From CALOCY01 sp942491975 (lineage in GTDB: Bacteria > Bacteroidota > Bacteroidia > Bacteroidales > Prolixibacteraceae): DNA of 64,000 nt. The position numbers and the translations under genes were made by a program. The stretch lies in contig CALOCY010000004.1 of the NCBI GenBank assembly GCA_942491975.1, positions 1,736,001 to 1,800,000 on the forward strand, in the 5' to 3' direction. This document shows positions 19,145 to 27,432 of this stretch, piece by piece (position 1 is the stretch's first letter; every line of letters starts with the position of its first letter). The notes under the pieces were generated by a model. The model was not told the origin of the DNA and did no database searches. It saw nothing but the letters and a program-made list of their open reading frames with translations.

Positions 19145-19468
19145 ATGGACCTGATAAAAAAACATAGAAGCAAACTAATTACCTTATGCAAAAAATATAA
19201 GGTAAGTGAGTTATATGTTTTTGGTTCGGTATTGACAAAATCTTTCAATAAGCAAAGTGACATTGATTTCCTGGTGAAATTTGGCAATGTTGAACTCTAT
19301 GATTATTTTGACAACTACATGGATTTTAAAGAGTCGTTGGAGGATCTTTTTAAAAGGGAAGTTGATTTATTGGAAATTCAAACCTTAAAGAACCCGGTTC
19401 TTAAGCGTTCAATTGACAAGCATAAAATTAAAATTTATGGACGAGCGGATTCTAAAATGGCTGTATGA
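19145..19468 (+). CDS. mntA: MntA-type minimal nucleotidyltransferase antitoxin
   Basis: 107-residue minimal nucleotidyltransferase. The GSx10DxD motif reads G27-S28 with D39 and D41 (GSVLTKSFNKQSDIDF). In HepT/MntA systems the antitoxin adenylylates the HEPN toxin and neutralises it; that mechanism is by family. The HepT gene overlaps its 3' end by 32 bases in another frame, the usual coupled layout with the antitoxin first. Confidence 0.88.
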   Translation: MDLIKKHRSKLITLCKKYKVSELYVFGSVLTKSFNKQSDIDFLVKFGNVELYDYFDNYMDFKESLEDLFKREVDLLEIQTLKNPVLKRSIDKHKIKIYGRADSKMAV

Positions 19469-19781
19469 TGTTCATGAAGCAATAACTGAAATTGAAAGTT
19501 ACTTCATTGATAATCCAAAAGATTTCAGCCATTATCAGTCAAATATTTTACTAAAAAGGGCTATAGAACGGGATTTGGAAATAATTGGTGAGGCTGTAAA
19601 CAGAATATTGAAAAGAGACCCCGGATTTCCTATTGAACATGCGAAACGAATTATTGGATTAAGAAATCAAATCATCCATGCATATGATAATATTTCAGAT
19701 GAAAATATCTGGGCAATTATTTCTAAACATATTCCACACCTAAAAGAAGAAGTATTAAATTTTATTCATCAAACGGAATAG
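19437..19781 (+). CDS. hepT: HepT-like HEPN ribonuclease toxin (DUF86)
   Basis: 114-residue HEPN-domain toxin. The RNase signature Rx4HxY is R76-N-Q-I-I-H81-A-Y83. Helices with conserved ERDLEIIGEAVNRI near 44-57 are typical of DUF86. It probably cleaves RNA (tRNA in studied homologs) unless modified by MntA. Start taken as ATG 19437 because it places the first HEPN helix at the N terminus; an earlier ATG at 19413 is in frame. Followed by a weak hairpin at about 19798-19829. Confidence 0.88.
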   Translation: MDERILKWLYDVHEAITEIESYFIDNPKDFSHYQSNILLKRAIERDLEIIGEAVNRILKRDPGFPIEHAKRIIGLRNQIIHAYDNISDENIWAIISKHIPHLKEEVLNFIHQTE

Positions 19782-19870
19782 GATAAAAGTCAACATCAGC
19801 TTGCATTTTTTCACACTTCAAGCTGTTAAAATACATTTAAAAGGATAATAACAAAGCAGACCATAACCTC

Positions 19871-21661
19871 ATGAAAAAACATCAACTACTCTTTGTAATT
19901 GCCAGCATGCTGTTCACCGCATGTAATTGGGGTAATTTACCGGAAAAAACGGAGATTGAGACCAGTGAATTGGAATCCCATGTTTCATATCTGGCTTCTG
20001 ATAAATTGCAGGGACGTAAAACCGGAACACCGGGCGATACGGATGCTGCAGCCTACATTATGACAGAACTTAAAAAGGCAGGACTGTCGAAATTTGACGG
20101 CGGTTATTACCAGAAACTCAATGTAGTTACTGACATAAAAACCGGAGAGGGTAACGCTTTTACAGCGGGTGACTTTGAAGCGGAGATCGGCAACGATTAT
20201 GTCCCGTTGGCTTTTAGCGGAAATACCACACTGGAAGCCCCTGTGGTATTTGCCGGATACGGGTTCACCATTGATAACGGTACATTAAAACGGAATGACT
20301 ACCAAGGCATAGATGCTATAGGCAAATGGGTAATGGTGCTACGTGCCGACCCGGAGCTGGATAACAACAGAAGTGCATTCATCCCCTATTCGAAGGATAG
20401 AAGCAAAATACTAGCAGCAAAAGATGCACAGGCAGCCGGTGTGCTGTTTGTATCAGGGACAGCGCTCGACAAAAAAGATGTATTGACAAAACTTTCACCC
20501 GGGAGGGAATTAAGCCAGGAAACAATTCCCGTAGTGCATATCAGCCGCCAGACAGCCAACCGTATTCTTGCTGCATCGGGCAAAACCATTGAAGAGCTGG
20601 AAACACAACTTTCCAATACTGAACAATTGGCCTCTTTTGATACTGAAACGGTATTGAAAGCAACCATTGAAACGGTGAAAATAGAAGCTAAAACGCAAAA
20701 CGTAGTTGCTTATATTGAGGGTAGCGATCCGGTGTTGAGAAACGAATACGTGGTGCTGGGTGCACACTACGACCACCTGGGAATGGGTGGGGAAAACTCG
20801 GGGTCACGCCGTCCCGATACTGTAGCCGTGCATAACGGGGCAGATGACAATGCGTCCGGCGTATCGGTATTGATTGAAACAGCTGAAAAGCTTGCCGCAC
20901 AAAAAGACAGCCTGAAACGCAGTGTGGTGGTAATTGCTTTCGCAGCAGAAGAGATGGGACTGCTCGGCTCAAAATTTTTCGCACAAAACCCGCTTATTGA
21001 CCTGAAGGCGGTACAGGCCATGATAAACCTTGACATGGTCGGCCGTCTTGACACAACAATCCGGGTACTTTCGGCAAGCGGTACAGGTACCTCTCCTGTT
21101 TTTGAAGAGTTGCTTAATTCAGTAGCACAAGAACATGTCATAGAGATAGTGCAATCCCCCGAAGGTTTCGGCCCTTCCGATCATGCATCGTTTTATACAG
21201 CCGACATACCCGTACTCTTTTTCTCTACAGGCGGACACTCCGATTACCATACGCCCAACGATGATGTTGAGTTTCTAAATATCAACGGCATGAAAACCGT
21301 GGGCGAAATGACATTCCAACTGACCAAAGAGTTGGCAAACCTCGATGAACGTATTGATTTTCAACTTGCAGGACCCAAAGAACGTAAAGTTCAGGGGCGT
21401 GGACTGAAGGTAAGGCTCGGTATTATGCCTGCCCATGCCGACAATAATAACAAAGGGCTCAAAATTGAAGCCGTAAGCCCGGGTGGCCCTGCCCATAATG
21501 GGAAATTGCTACGTGGTGATATTATTGTGGCACTAAACGATATGCCCGTACAAAACATTTACGACTACATGGCACGTCTGCAAACGCTTAAACCCGGTAT
21601 GATCATTACCGTAGATGTAATACGCGACGGTAAAAAAATGACTTTCATTGTAGAGCTGTAA
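19871..21661 (+). CDS. M28-family zinc aminopeptidase with PA and PDZ domains, lipoprotein
   Basis: 596-residue envelope peptidase. Lipoprotein signal with lipobox FTAC. A PA-like insert spans about 110-260. The M28 zinc site is seen as HYDHLG from H299, ADDNASG, FAAEEMGLLGS, LDMVGR and a final DYHTPND histidine. The last 90 residues form a PDZ-like domain (VRLGIMPAHADNNNKGLKIEAVSPGGPA). The family removes N-terminal residues from peptides. It follows the toxin-antitoxin pair by 89 bases and precedes an unknown membrane protein on the same strand. Confidence 0.92.
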   Translation: MKKHQLLFVIASMLFTACNWGNLPEKTEIETSELESHVSYLASDKLQGRKTGTPGDTDAAAYIMTELKKAGLSKFDGGYYQKLNVVTDIKTGEGNAFTAGDFEAEIGNDYVPLAFSGNTTLEAPVVFAGYGFTIDNGTLKRNDYQGIDAIGKWVMVLRADPELDNNRSAFIPYSKDRSKILAAKDAQAAGVLFVSGTALDKKDVLTKLSPGRELSQETIPVVHISRQTANRILAASGKTIEELETQLSNTEQLASFDTETVLKATIETVKIEAKTQNVVAYIEGSDPVLRNEYVVLGAHYDHLGMGGENSGSRRPDTVAVHNGADDNASGVSVLIETAEKLAAQKDSLKRSVVVIAFAAEEMGLLGSKFFAQNPLIDLKAVQAMINLDMVGRLDTTIRVLSASGTGTSPVFEELLNSVAQEHVIEIVQSPEGFGPSDHASFYTADIPVLFFSTGGHSDYHTPNDDVEFLNINGMKTVGEMTFQLTKELANLDERIDFQLAGPKERKVQGRGLKVRLGIMPAHADNNNKGLKIEAVSPGGPAHNGKLLRGDIIVALNDMPVQNIYDYMARLQTLKPGMIITVDVIRDGKKMTFIVEL

Positions 21662-21691
21662 TCATTAACCTTCTTCTTAAATGTCACACCA

Positions 21692-22519
21692 ATGAAAAAA
21701 ATCTTAATCTGGACACTTGCCGTAATCATCACATTGGCTGCAGCTGTATATCAACGCCTTACAGGCCCCACACATCCCAAACGGGAAAATATCGAGTTAA
21801 ATGGGAAAGTGTACGACCTGAAATTTGTACGAAGCCACCCGGGAGAAACAGATGCGGAGGTAGCACTTGCCATACCCGACACAAGCGTACAAGGCACCTT
21901 AGTATACCGGCTGTTCCCCACCAATAACGCATGGACGAAAACACCGATGCAACACAAAGACGGTATGCTCACCGGTTATCTTCCCCATCAGCCTAAAGCG
22001 GGGAAAATAGAGTATTATGCCGTGTTATCCAACGGTTCTGGAAAAATAGAAGTTTCGAAGCACAACACTATAAAAATCCGTTTCAGAGGCGATGTGCCTG
22101 CCTATGTCATTATTCCGCATATCATTTTCATGTTTGTCTTCATGCTTTTTGCCAACGCAGCAGGACTATTTGCAATAGGCAAAAGCAGCCTGCAAAAAAA
22201 GTACGGGCTAATCGCCCTGATCCTTTTAACAGTTGGCGGAATGATTTTGGGTCCGGTAGTACAGGATTTTGCCTTTGATGAATTTTGGGCAGGTGTCCCC
22301 TTTGCATGGGACTTAACCGACAATAAAACGCTCATTGCCTTTATTTTCTGGATAGCAGCAGTTTGGCTAAACCGCAAATCGGAACGTCCGGTGTATACCA
22401 TCATTGCTGCAGTGGTAACGTTGATTATTTTCTCCATACCCCACAGCATGTTTGGCTCTGAGTTAAACCCTGAGACCGGGGAAATAATACAGGGAGCTGT
22501 TCTTTTTCGGTTATTCTGA
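21692..22519 (+). CDS. Membrane protein of unknown function
   Basis: 275-residue protein. N-terminal hydrophobic anchor about 4-22; residues 25-135 look like an extracytoplasmic beta-sandwich (LVYRLFPTNNAWTKTPM, KIEYYAVLSNG). Then four hydrophobic segments: about 140-160, 175-192, 213-226 and 232-250. A loop between them is rich in acidic and aromatic residues (DFAFDEFWAGVPFAWDLTDNK). The C-terminal PHSMFGSELNPETG motif may be conserved. I do not recognise a family. It starts 30 bases after the M28 gene, so cotranscription is likely. Confidence 0.7.
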   Translation: MKKILIWTLAVIITLAAAVYQRLTGPTHPKRENIELNGKVYDLKFVRSHPGETDAEVALAIPDTSVQGTLVYRLFPTNNAWTKTPMQHKDGMLTGYLPHQPKAGKIEYYAVLSNGSGKIEVSKHNTIKIRFRGDVPAYVIIPHIIFMFVFMLFANAAGLFAIGKSSLQKKYGLIALILLTVGGMILGPVVQDFAFDEFWAGVPFAWDLTDNKTLIAFIFWIAAVWLNRKSERPVYTIIAAVVTLIIFSIPHSMFGSELNPETGEIIQGAVLFRLF

Positions 22520-22553
22520 GAAGCTGGGATTTCCGGAAAACAAAAACATATTC

Positions 22554-23903
22554 TCACCCCATCCACTGTTGAAGAGGCGCAGGTTTGGGCTTACGCCCGT
22601 AAAAATAGTCATCCATCAGCAGGGCAACTTTTCTGAAATTGGGTAAGTATTTTATCCCCCATCGCACAATATTGTGCAATAAATTATCGGGGTGCGAATA
22701 GGGACATGTGCCCATACAGCGGCCACAATCCGTCCCGATCGTACACCAGTAGCCATAACACGCTTCAGAGTTGATTTGCCAACGCAATGCCCCGTGTAGT
22801 TTTTGCATTTTCTCATTCGGAATGGCCTGACTTGGGCACACATCTGCACATTTTTTGCAGAGGGTACAGAAATGGGATACACTGGTATCAATAACCCGTT
22901 TGTGCACCATTAATGGAAAATCAGTAGTTACCACCCCAATCCGCACCCGGGGGCCCAAATTCGGGGTCATCAACAATCCCATACGCCCGATCTCCCCCAA
23001 TCCGGCATCACGCGCCACCAACGGACAAATTACCCTGTAGTTGGCATCAATATGCGCACGGGCGTTGTACCCCAGATTTCGAATGCATTCTGCAACCTGT
23101 GTGGCAATAACCCCCGCTTTCAGGTACTGCAGTGCCGATTCCATTACACAAGGCCCTTTAGGTGCCCTGTCCATCATCCCCTTATCCATCTCCACCGTAA
23201 AAGCAATGGCATAACGGTGTTTTAGACCAACCACTTTCCCATAATTATCTCCCCGTCCCACATGGGAGTAGAGATGATAATCTTTTAGCATGGTAACACC
23301 CACATCTATTGCGCCAATATGTTTTATCCAACTTTTCAGAAAAGTGGTATTCTGTCGGGCATCACCGCATTTCGCTGTCTGTTTCACAGGCTCCTTTTCC
23401 ACCAGCGTATGCAAAGCCTCTACAGTAGAAAAACCGGCATCGGCAGCAGCAAACGAGTAGCGATGATACAAGGATGCTTCCGGGGACATTAACCCCGCTT
23501 TTTTACGCCACTCATCATCAAGCGGCCTATTCTCAGGATGCATTTTATAGTATTGTTCAAACCGTTCAGTACCGGGCACCAGTTCTGACCGTGCAAACAT
23601 AATATCACGCTCGTCAATCTGTATACAGGGATCATCACCGGGTCCTGTTTTTTTCAACCTGAATGGAAAGAGCAGGTAAACAAGACCTGCCACCAAGGTA
23701 ATGTCAATGAGCTGAACGATAATATCCCTGAGAGAAAATGGCACAAACAACGGTAAAAACAACAAAGCGGTAAAAAACAATAAAAGCAGTGACCGTTGAA
23801 CCGCTAATAACTCCTTTTCAAGAACAGACACTATGGCAAACCACAAAAGAAAGAGTGCGACAGTCGCAACAAACAGCATTAAAAATATTTCATAGGCATT
23901 CAT
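22554..23903 (-). CDS. Membrane-anchored reductive-dehalogenase-like 4Fe-4S protein
   Basis: 449-residue protein with three hydrophobic N-terminal segments (about 5-25, 35-52, 58-80). The soluble part resembles the RdhA/QueG fold: an ECIRNLGYNARAHID segment, then GEIGRMGLLMTPNLGPRVRI, the block that lines the cobalamin pocket in that superfamily. Two ferredoxin clusters follow: Cys346, 349, 352 and 356, and Cys382, 387, 393, 396 and 400 with an insertion in the second. No twin-arginine signal is visible, unlike respiratory RdhA. A reductase role is likely; dehalogenation is not established. It converges on the preceding + strand gene. Confidence 0.75.
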   Translation of the reverse strand: MNAYEIFLMLFVATVALFLLWFAIVSVLEKELLAVQRSLLLLFFTALLFLPLFVPFSLRDIIVQLIDITLVAGLVYLLFPFRLKKTGPGDDPCIQIDERDIMFARSELVPGTERFEQYYKMHPENRPLDDEWRKKAGLMSPEASLYHRYSFAAADAGFSTVEALHTLVEKEPVKQTAKCGDARQNTTFLKSWIKHIGAIDVGVTMLKDYHLYSHVGRGDNYGKVVGLKHRYAIAFTVEMDKGMMDRAPKGPCVMESALQYLKAGVIATQVAECIRNLGYNARAHIDANYRVICPLVARDAGLGEIGRMGLLMTPNLGPRVRIGVVTTDFPLMVHKRVIDTSVSHFCTLCKKCADVCPSQAIPNEKMQKLHGALRWQINSEACYGYWCTIGTDCGRCMGTCPYSHPDNLLHNIVRWGIKYLPNFRKVALLMDDYFYGRKPKPAPLQQWMG

Positions 23904-24151
23904 GGGAGTAAAGATGATGATTCATTGGTATAAAAACAATGATTTATATAAGAAAGCCATGCAAGGGACACAGATACGATCTGCACCAGTCCGATTCCTC
24001 TCACTTGCAATTATTTACTATTATAAAAACTATACAACTTGCTTCTAAATAATAAAATCACTACATTGCTAAAAAATATTGCATTATTTCTTAATATTTA
24101 TATATCGCTAAAACACAAATAACTAATACAAAACTAAAAATAACTACAGCA

Positions 24152-24159
24152 TAAATTTG
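24152..24159 (+). promoter_or_regulatory. -7 element of the interrupted hydrolase gene
   Basis: TAAATTTG fits TAnnTTTG and ends 21 bases before the ATG at 24181. The rest of the gap 23904-24151 is AT-rich and shows nothing else I can support. Confidence 0.5.
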
Positions 24160-24180
24160 TTATGCAATTTAATTAGATTA

Positions 24181-24536
24181 ATGAAACAAATTTCATTCAT
24201 AAAAATTATACTCATTATGCTTACAATAAGCACTATTTTATTGGATTCCCAAAACGAGTTAAATGCTCAGAAAAAATATATACCTAAACAAACCTTTTAT
24301 TTTCATGATAATGTTAATATTAATTATGAACAGATTGGGCATGGCTCGGAAACAATTATTTTTTTACATGGTTTTGGTCTATCATTAGATTCATGGGATG
24401 ACATCAAACATAGATTTCCTTTAGATAAATATAAAATGTTTTTTATTGATCTTAAAGGAAATGGCTTCTCATATAAAGCCCCTGAAAGTGATTACTCATT
24501 AATAGAACAAGCTCGAATAATTATTGGATTTATTAA
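24181..24536 (+). pseudogene. Alpha/beta hydrolase, 5' fragment (split by an IS element)
   Basis: N-terminal 118 codons of an alpha/beta hydrolase. Signal or anchor at 1-20, then the oxyanion-hole motif IFLHGFGLSLDSW and the DLKGNGFSY strand-turn. The frame runs 4 nt into the insertion and stops at TAA 24541-24543. Removing the IS with one 7-bp direct repeat (24537-25322) joins it in frame to the 3' fragment, giving a continuous 313-residue protein. Start is ATG 24181, preferred over TTG 24157. The truncated product lacks the nucleophile, so it should be inactive. Confidence 0.88.
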
Positions 24537-25315
24537 GGCTTAAGACCAGAACAATTAGTTAAATTTGTTCTGTAATGGCTGTAAAATATAGTAAACTGAG
24601 TGATTTCAAAATCAAAAAAGTGATACGATGTTTTTGTGCCGACATTGATGCAACGAAAACAAGTATTATTTTAGGGTTAAATAGAAAAACGATAAATAGA
24701 TATTTTCTGCTTTTTAGAGAGTGTATCTATGAATCGCAAATTGAAGATTTAGAGAAGTTCTTTGGGATTGTTGAATTGGATGAAGCTTACTTTGGAAGTA
24801 AACGTTTACGTGGGGTAAATATGCCGCAAAAAAGAGGAAGGGGGACATGGAAGCAACCAGTATTTGGCATATTTGAACGGGATGGCCGTGTGTATACTGA
24901 AATTGTCCCTAATAGTAAACGAGAAACATTACGCCCACTAATATTGGGAAAAGTTTTACCTGAAAGTATCGTTATTACTGATGGTTGGAGGGGGTATAGT
25001 GGATTGGTCGATGTAGGTTATGACAAACATATCAGGATCAATAAGTCCAAACATTTTTCTGATGGTAAAGGAACACATATTAATGGCATTGAATCATTTT
25101 GGAGCTTTACCAAACGACGGTTAAGCAAGTTCAATGGGGTGAAAAAATACTTTGATTACCATTTGAAAGAGTGTGAGTGGAGATGGAAAAAATCGCAAAG
25201 CAGAATGGAAAAAGAACTATGGGAAATGCTATTGAAACGAGAATAACTTAGAAAAGTTATTGCCCGTTCCAACAGCAAATAATTATAAAAATTCAATTTT
25301 TAATGGTCTAGAGCC
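24537..25315 (+). mobile_element. IS1595-family insertion sequence, 779 bp
   Basis: Terminal inverted repeats are GGCTTAAGACCA (24537-24548) and TGGTCTAGAGCC (25304-25315), matching at 10 of 12 positions when the second is reverse-complemented. A perfect 7-bp direct repeat TTATTAA flanks it at 24530-24536 and 25316-25322. One transposase gene fills most of it. An internal hairpin AGAACAA/TTGTTCT lies just inside the left end and another (AATAACTT/AAGTTATT) just after the transposase stop. The usual duplication for this family is 8 bp; 7 bp is what the in-frame gene rejoining supports here. Confidence 0.92.
24575..25246 (+). CDS. IS1595-family transposase
   Basis: 223-residue DDE-type transposase (ISXO2-like domain) that looks intact. 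Candidate catalytic residues are Asp69 in VELDEAYFG, Asp136 in VITDGWRGY and Asn170/Glu173 in HINGIESFW. The KRGRGTWKQPVFGIFER segment near 86-102 is typical of the family. The N-terminal 60 residues are helical; I do not see the N-terminal zinc ribbon present in some longer members. Since the frame and the terminal repeats are intact, the element may still be active. Confidence 0.93.
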   Translation: MAVKYSKLSDFKIKKVIRCFCADIDATKTSIILGLNRKTINRYFLLFRECIYESQIEDLEKFFGIVELDEAYFGSKRLRGVNMPQKRGRGTWKQPVFGIFERDGRVYTEIVPNSKRETLRPLILGKVLPESIVITDGWRGYSGLVDVGYDKHIRINKSKHFSDGKGTHINGIESFWSFTKRRLSKFNGVKKYFDYHLKECEWRWKKSQSRMEKELWEMLLKRE

Positions 25316-25322
25316 TTATTAA

Positions 25323-25908
25323 TTTTCATCAATTACAGAATGTGACGTTGATAGGTCATTCTTACGGTGGATTAGTTAGTATCTTTATTCACTACCTGAA
25401 AATAAATGAAGGTTTGGAAATTACTTTCAATAAACTAATTTTAATTGACTCCCCGGCCTATCCTGATGCACGTCCTTTCTTTTTAACAGCGATAAGAAAT
25501 CCAATCTTAAGTTTCATTGGATTAAAAATTTTTTCTCCAAGATGGAATGCCAGGTATATAATCAAAAAAACTTTTTACGATAAAAATTTAGGGTTGAGAA
25601 AATTTCCGAAAAGATATACTTTCTTTTTTGATCTTGACTATTACGATGAAGCAATGAAAGGGTTGGCTAAACAGATAACCCCAAATGACTATGAAGAAAT
25701 AATAAAAACATATAAAGATTTTGAAGTTCCAACCCTGATACTTTGGGGAAAGCATGATAGATTAATACCACTTAAATTCGGAGAACGGCTAAATAAAGAT
25801 ATTAAAAATTCAACATTAAAGATCATTGAAAAATGCGGACATGTACCCCATGAAGAAAAACCAGCAATAACATATAATTTAATCAATGAATTTTTAAACA
25901 ATAAATAA
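25323..25908 (+). pseudogene. Alpha/beta hydrolase, 3' fragment
   Basis: C-terminal part of the split hydrolase. It carries the nucleophile elbow GHSYGG, the acid Asp in LILWGKHDRLIP and the catalytic His in CGHVPHEEKP, so all three triad residues are here. An ATG at 25342 could start a 188-residue product beginning just before the nucleophile elbow, but this would lack the oxyanion-hole strand. Sequence across the rejoined site reads GFINFHQLQNVTLIGHSYGG, a natural hydrolase segment. Confidence 0.85.
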
Positions 25909-25930
25909 AAAGATAAATATTACCGGTTTT

Positions 25931-26845
25931 ATGGAAGAAATTACAACTATTGCAAAAATTTATTTGCCTTTGATTATTGCCTTTTACCTTTATATTATAA
26001 TATTTGCAAGCAAGGAAAGGACACAAAAAACAACTGAAATCAATAATACCGCTGAAGCTAAGCCAGAGAAAGTATTGAATTCCACATTGCGAGTATCGCT
26101 TGGTTTTCTCTCCACTGACATTCCCGTGAAAAATATTCTTTTAGCAAAAAGCCTTGCTCTGATTATTGTATCGTTCAGTCTTACATCTTATTACTTTGCT
26201 TTAGATTTTAGCAATTTCTACCCTGATAAGTTAAATGTAACTTGTCATTTTGATAAGCATGGTATAAAAGAATTAATTAAAGAAATCGGGGTTAATGAGA
26301 TAGAGGGTCTGCCTATTATTTTTGAAAACAAAGAATATGATAACGTACTAAAAGAGTATATAACCCAAGCCGATACTTTTGTGCAACACTATATAAATCA
26401 TAAGTCTTTTTTTGCCAATCCTATATTACTTCATCTGGCTAATTTGGAAAGCAAAGGGCACACTACATTTAACGTAAAGAAAAAAAGAGGGCTACACAAT
26501 TATTATATTGGAAAATCTGCCGGCGAATTGATACATACACTTTATAGACCAAATTTAACCCCAATCAAGGTTAAGCAACATTTTGTTAAAACGTCCACTC
26601 AACATGATAAAATAAAATTAAATCTTCTCTCAGCTATTTTTGGCGGAAAAATCATTATTGCCCCTGTTTTTAATCAAAGTTTAGCTACAGGGGCAACCGA
26701 GATAAAATTAAATCATTCTATTTATTGTCTGACTGCCCTCACGGTTATGCCTTACCCCACTTATAGCAATACTCTTTATCTCTATCGAAAAGAGAATAAA
26801 TTATACCCCGTTGGTTATGCAGTTTATATTGCAGAAAGAGGCTAG
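25931..26845 (+). CDS. Hypothetical membrane-associated protein
   Basis: 304 residues, no family recognised. Two hydrophobic segments: about 8-25 at the N terminus and about 74-96 (LLAKSLALIIVSFSLTSYYFAL). The remaining 210 residues are predicted extracytoplasmic or cytoplasmic soluble sequence with mixed helix and strand. It begins 22 bases after the hydrolase fragment on the same strand and shares its low GC, suggesting the two came together as one AT-rich insertion; this is inference. Confidence 0.6.
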   Translation: MEEITTIAKIYLPLIIAFYLYIIIFASKERTQKTTEINNTAEAKPEKVLNSTLRVSLGFLSTDIPVKNILLAKSLALIIVSFSLTSYYFALDFSNFYPDKLNVTCHFDKHGIKELIKEIGVNEIEGLPIIFENKEYDNVLKEYITQADTFVQHYINHKSFFANPILLHLANLESKGHTTFNVKKKRGLHNYYIGKSAGELIHTLYRPNLTPIKVKQHFVKTSTQHDKIKLNLLSAIFGGKIIIAPVFNQSLATGATEIKLNHSIYCLTALTVMPYPTYSNTLYLYRKENKLYPVGYAVYIAERG

Positions 26846-26872
26846 AAAATAAAAGTCATTCACAGTAAGACC

Positions 26873-27430
26873 TCACCTATCCGAAAAGACAATGGCTTCA
26901 TAAACGTAAGTATCCGCATCACGCCATCCGTCCCAGCCAATGCCTGCTTTATCGCGGGCACAATGCCCCAGAAATTCCTCTTTTGTCCAGCCTGTCTTCA
27001 CCGCTACCTGTGGAAGAAAAGTACCGGAGTTTTCGCCTTTGGTAATGTAAATACCGTGTTTCCCTAACTCCATTTCATCAACCGACCCTATTTTTCGACG
27101 GGGGGTCAGCACCGAAATTTCTATCTTGATCTGCTCTACCTCATTCACCGAAACAGCATCAAACCGCCAGTCACGAAAAGCCGATGCCTTTGTCATCTCC
27201 ACCACCTGATCATACAGTATAGTATCTTCCCTGAATGAGCCTATACAGCCCCGCAATTTGGCGTTTTTGTATAACGAAACGAATACCCCGCATCTCTCCT
27301 GCAACACCAAATACCGGGTACAATCGGGCAATGGCAACTTTCCCCCGGAAAAGGCATTTTCCAGAACAGTATGTGACAAATTCAGGATAAATGCCTTCTC
27401 TTCTGCGGTAATATGAAAGCTTTCAGACAC
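26873..27430 (-). CDS. amrA: AMMECR1-domain protein (AmmeMemoRadiSam system protein A-like)
   Basis: 185-residue AMMECR1-family protein. The invariant LRGCIGSF motif appears near residues 60-67 within AKLRGCIGSFRED, and the KGENSGTFLPQVA segment near 133-145 is also conserved. The family co-occurs with a Memo-like protein and a radical SAM protein in many prokaryotes; neither partner is in this window, so the A-protein label rests on sequence alone. It follows the Xaa-Pro aminopeptidase gene by 2 bases on the same strand. Molecular role unknown. Confidence 0.85.
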   Translation of the reverse strand: MSESFHITAEEKAFILNLSHTVLENAFSGGKLPLPDCTRYLVLQERCGVFVSLYKNAKLRGCIGSFREDTILYDQVVEMTKASAFRDWRFDAVSVNEVEQIKIEISVLTPRRKIGSVDEMELGKHGIYITKGENSGTFLPQVAVKTGWTKEEFLGHCARDKAGIGWDGWRDADTYVYEAIVFSDR

Positions 27431-27432
27431 CG

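Noticed and set aside
19413..19436. Longer HepT start at ATG 19413
   Set aside because: It would add eight residues ahead of the first HEPN helix; the ATG at 19437 matches the family N terminus.
22554..23903. Epoxyqueuosine reductase QueG
   Set aside because: Membrane helices at the N terminus and the cysteine spacing of the second cluster do not fit QueG, which is soluble.
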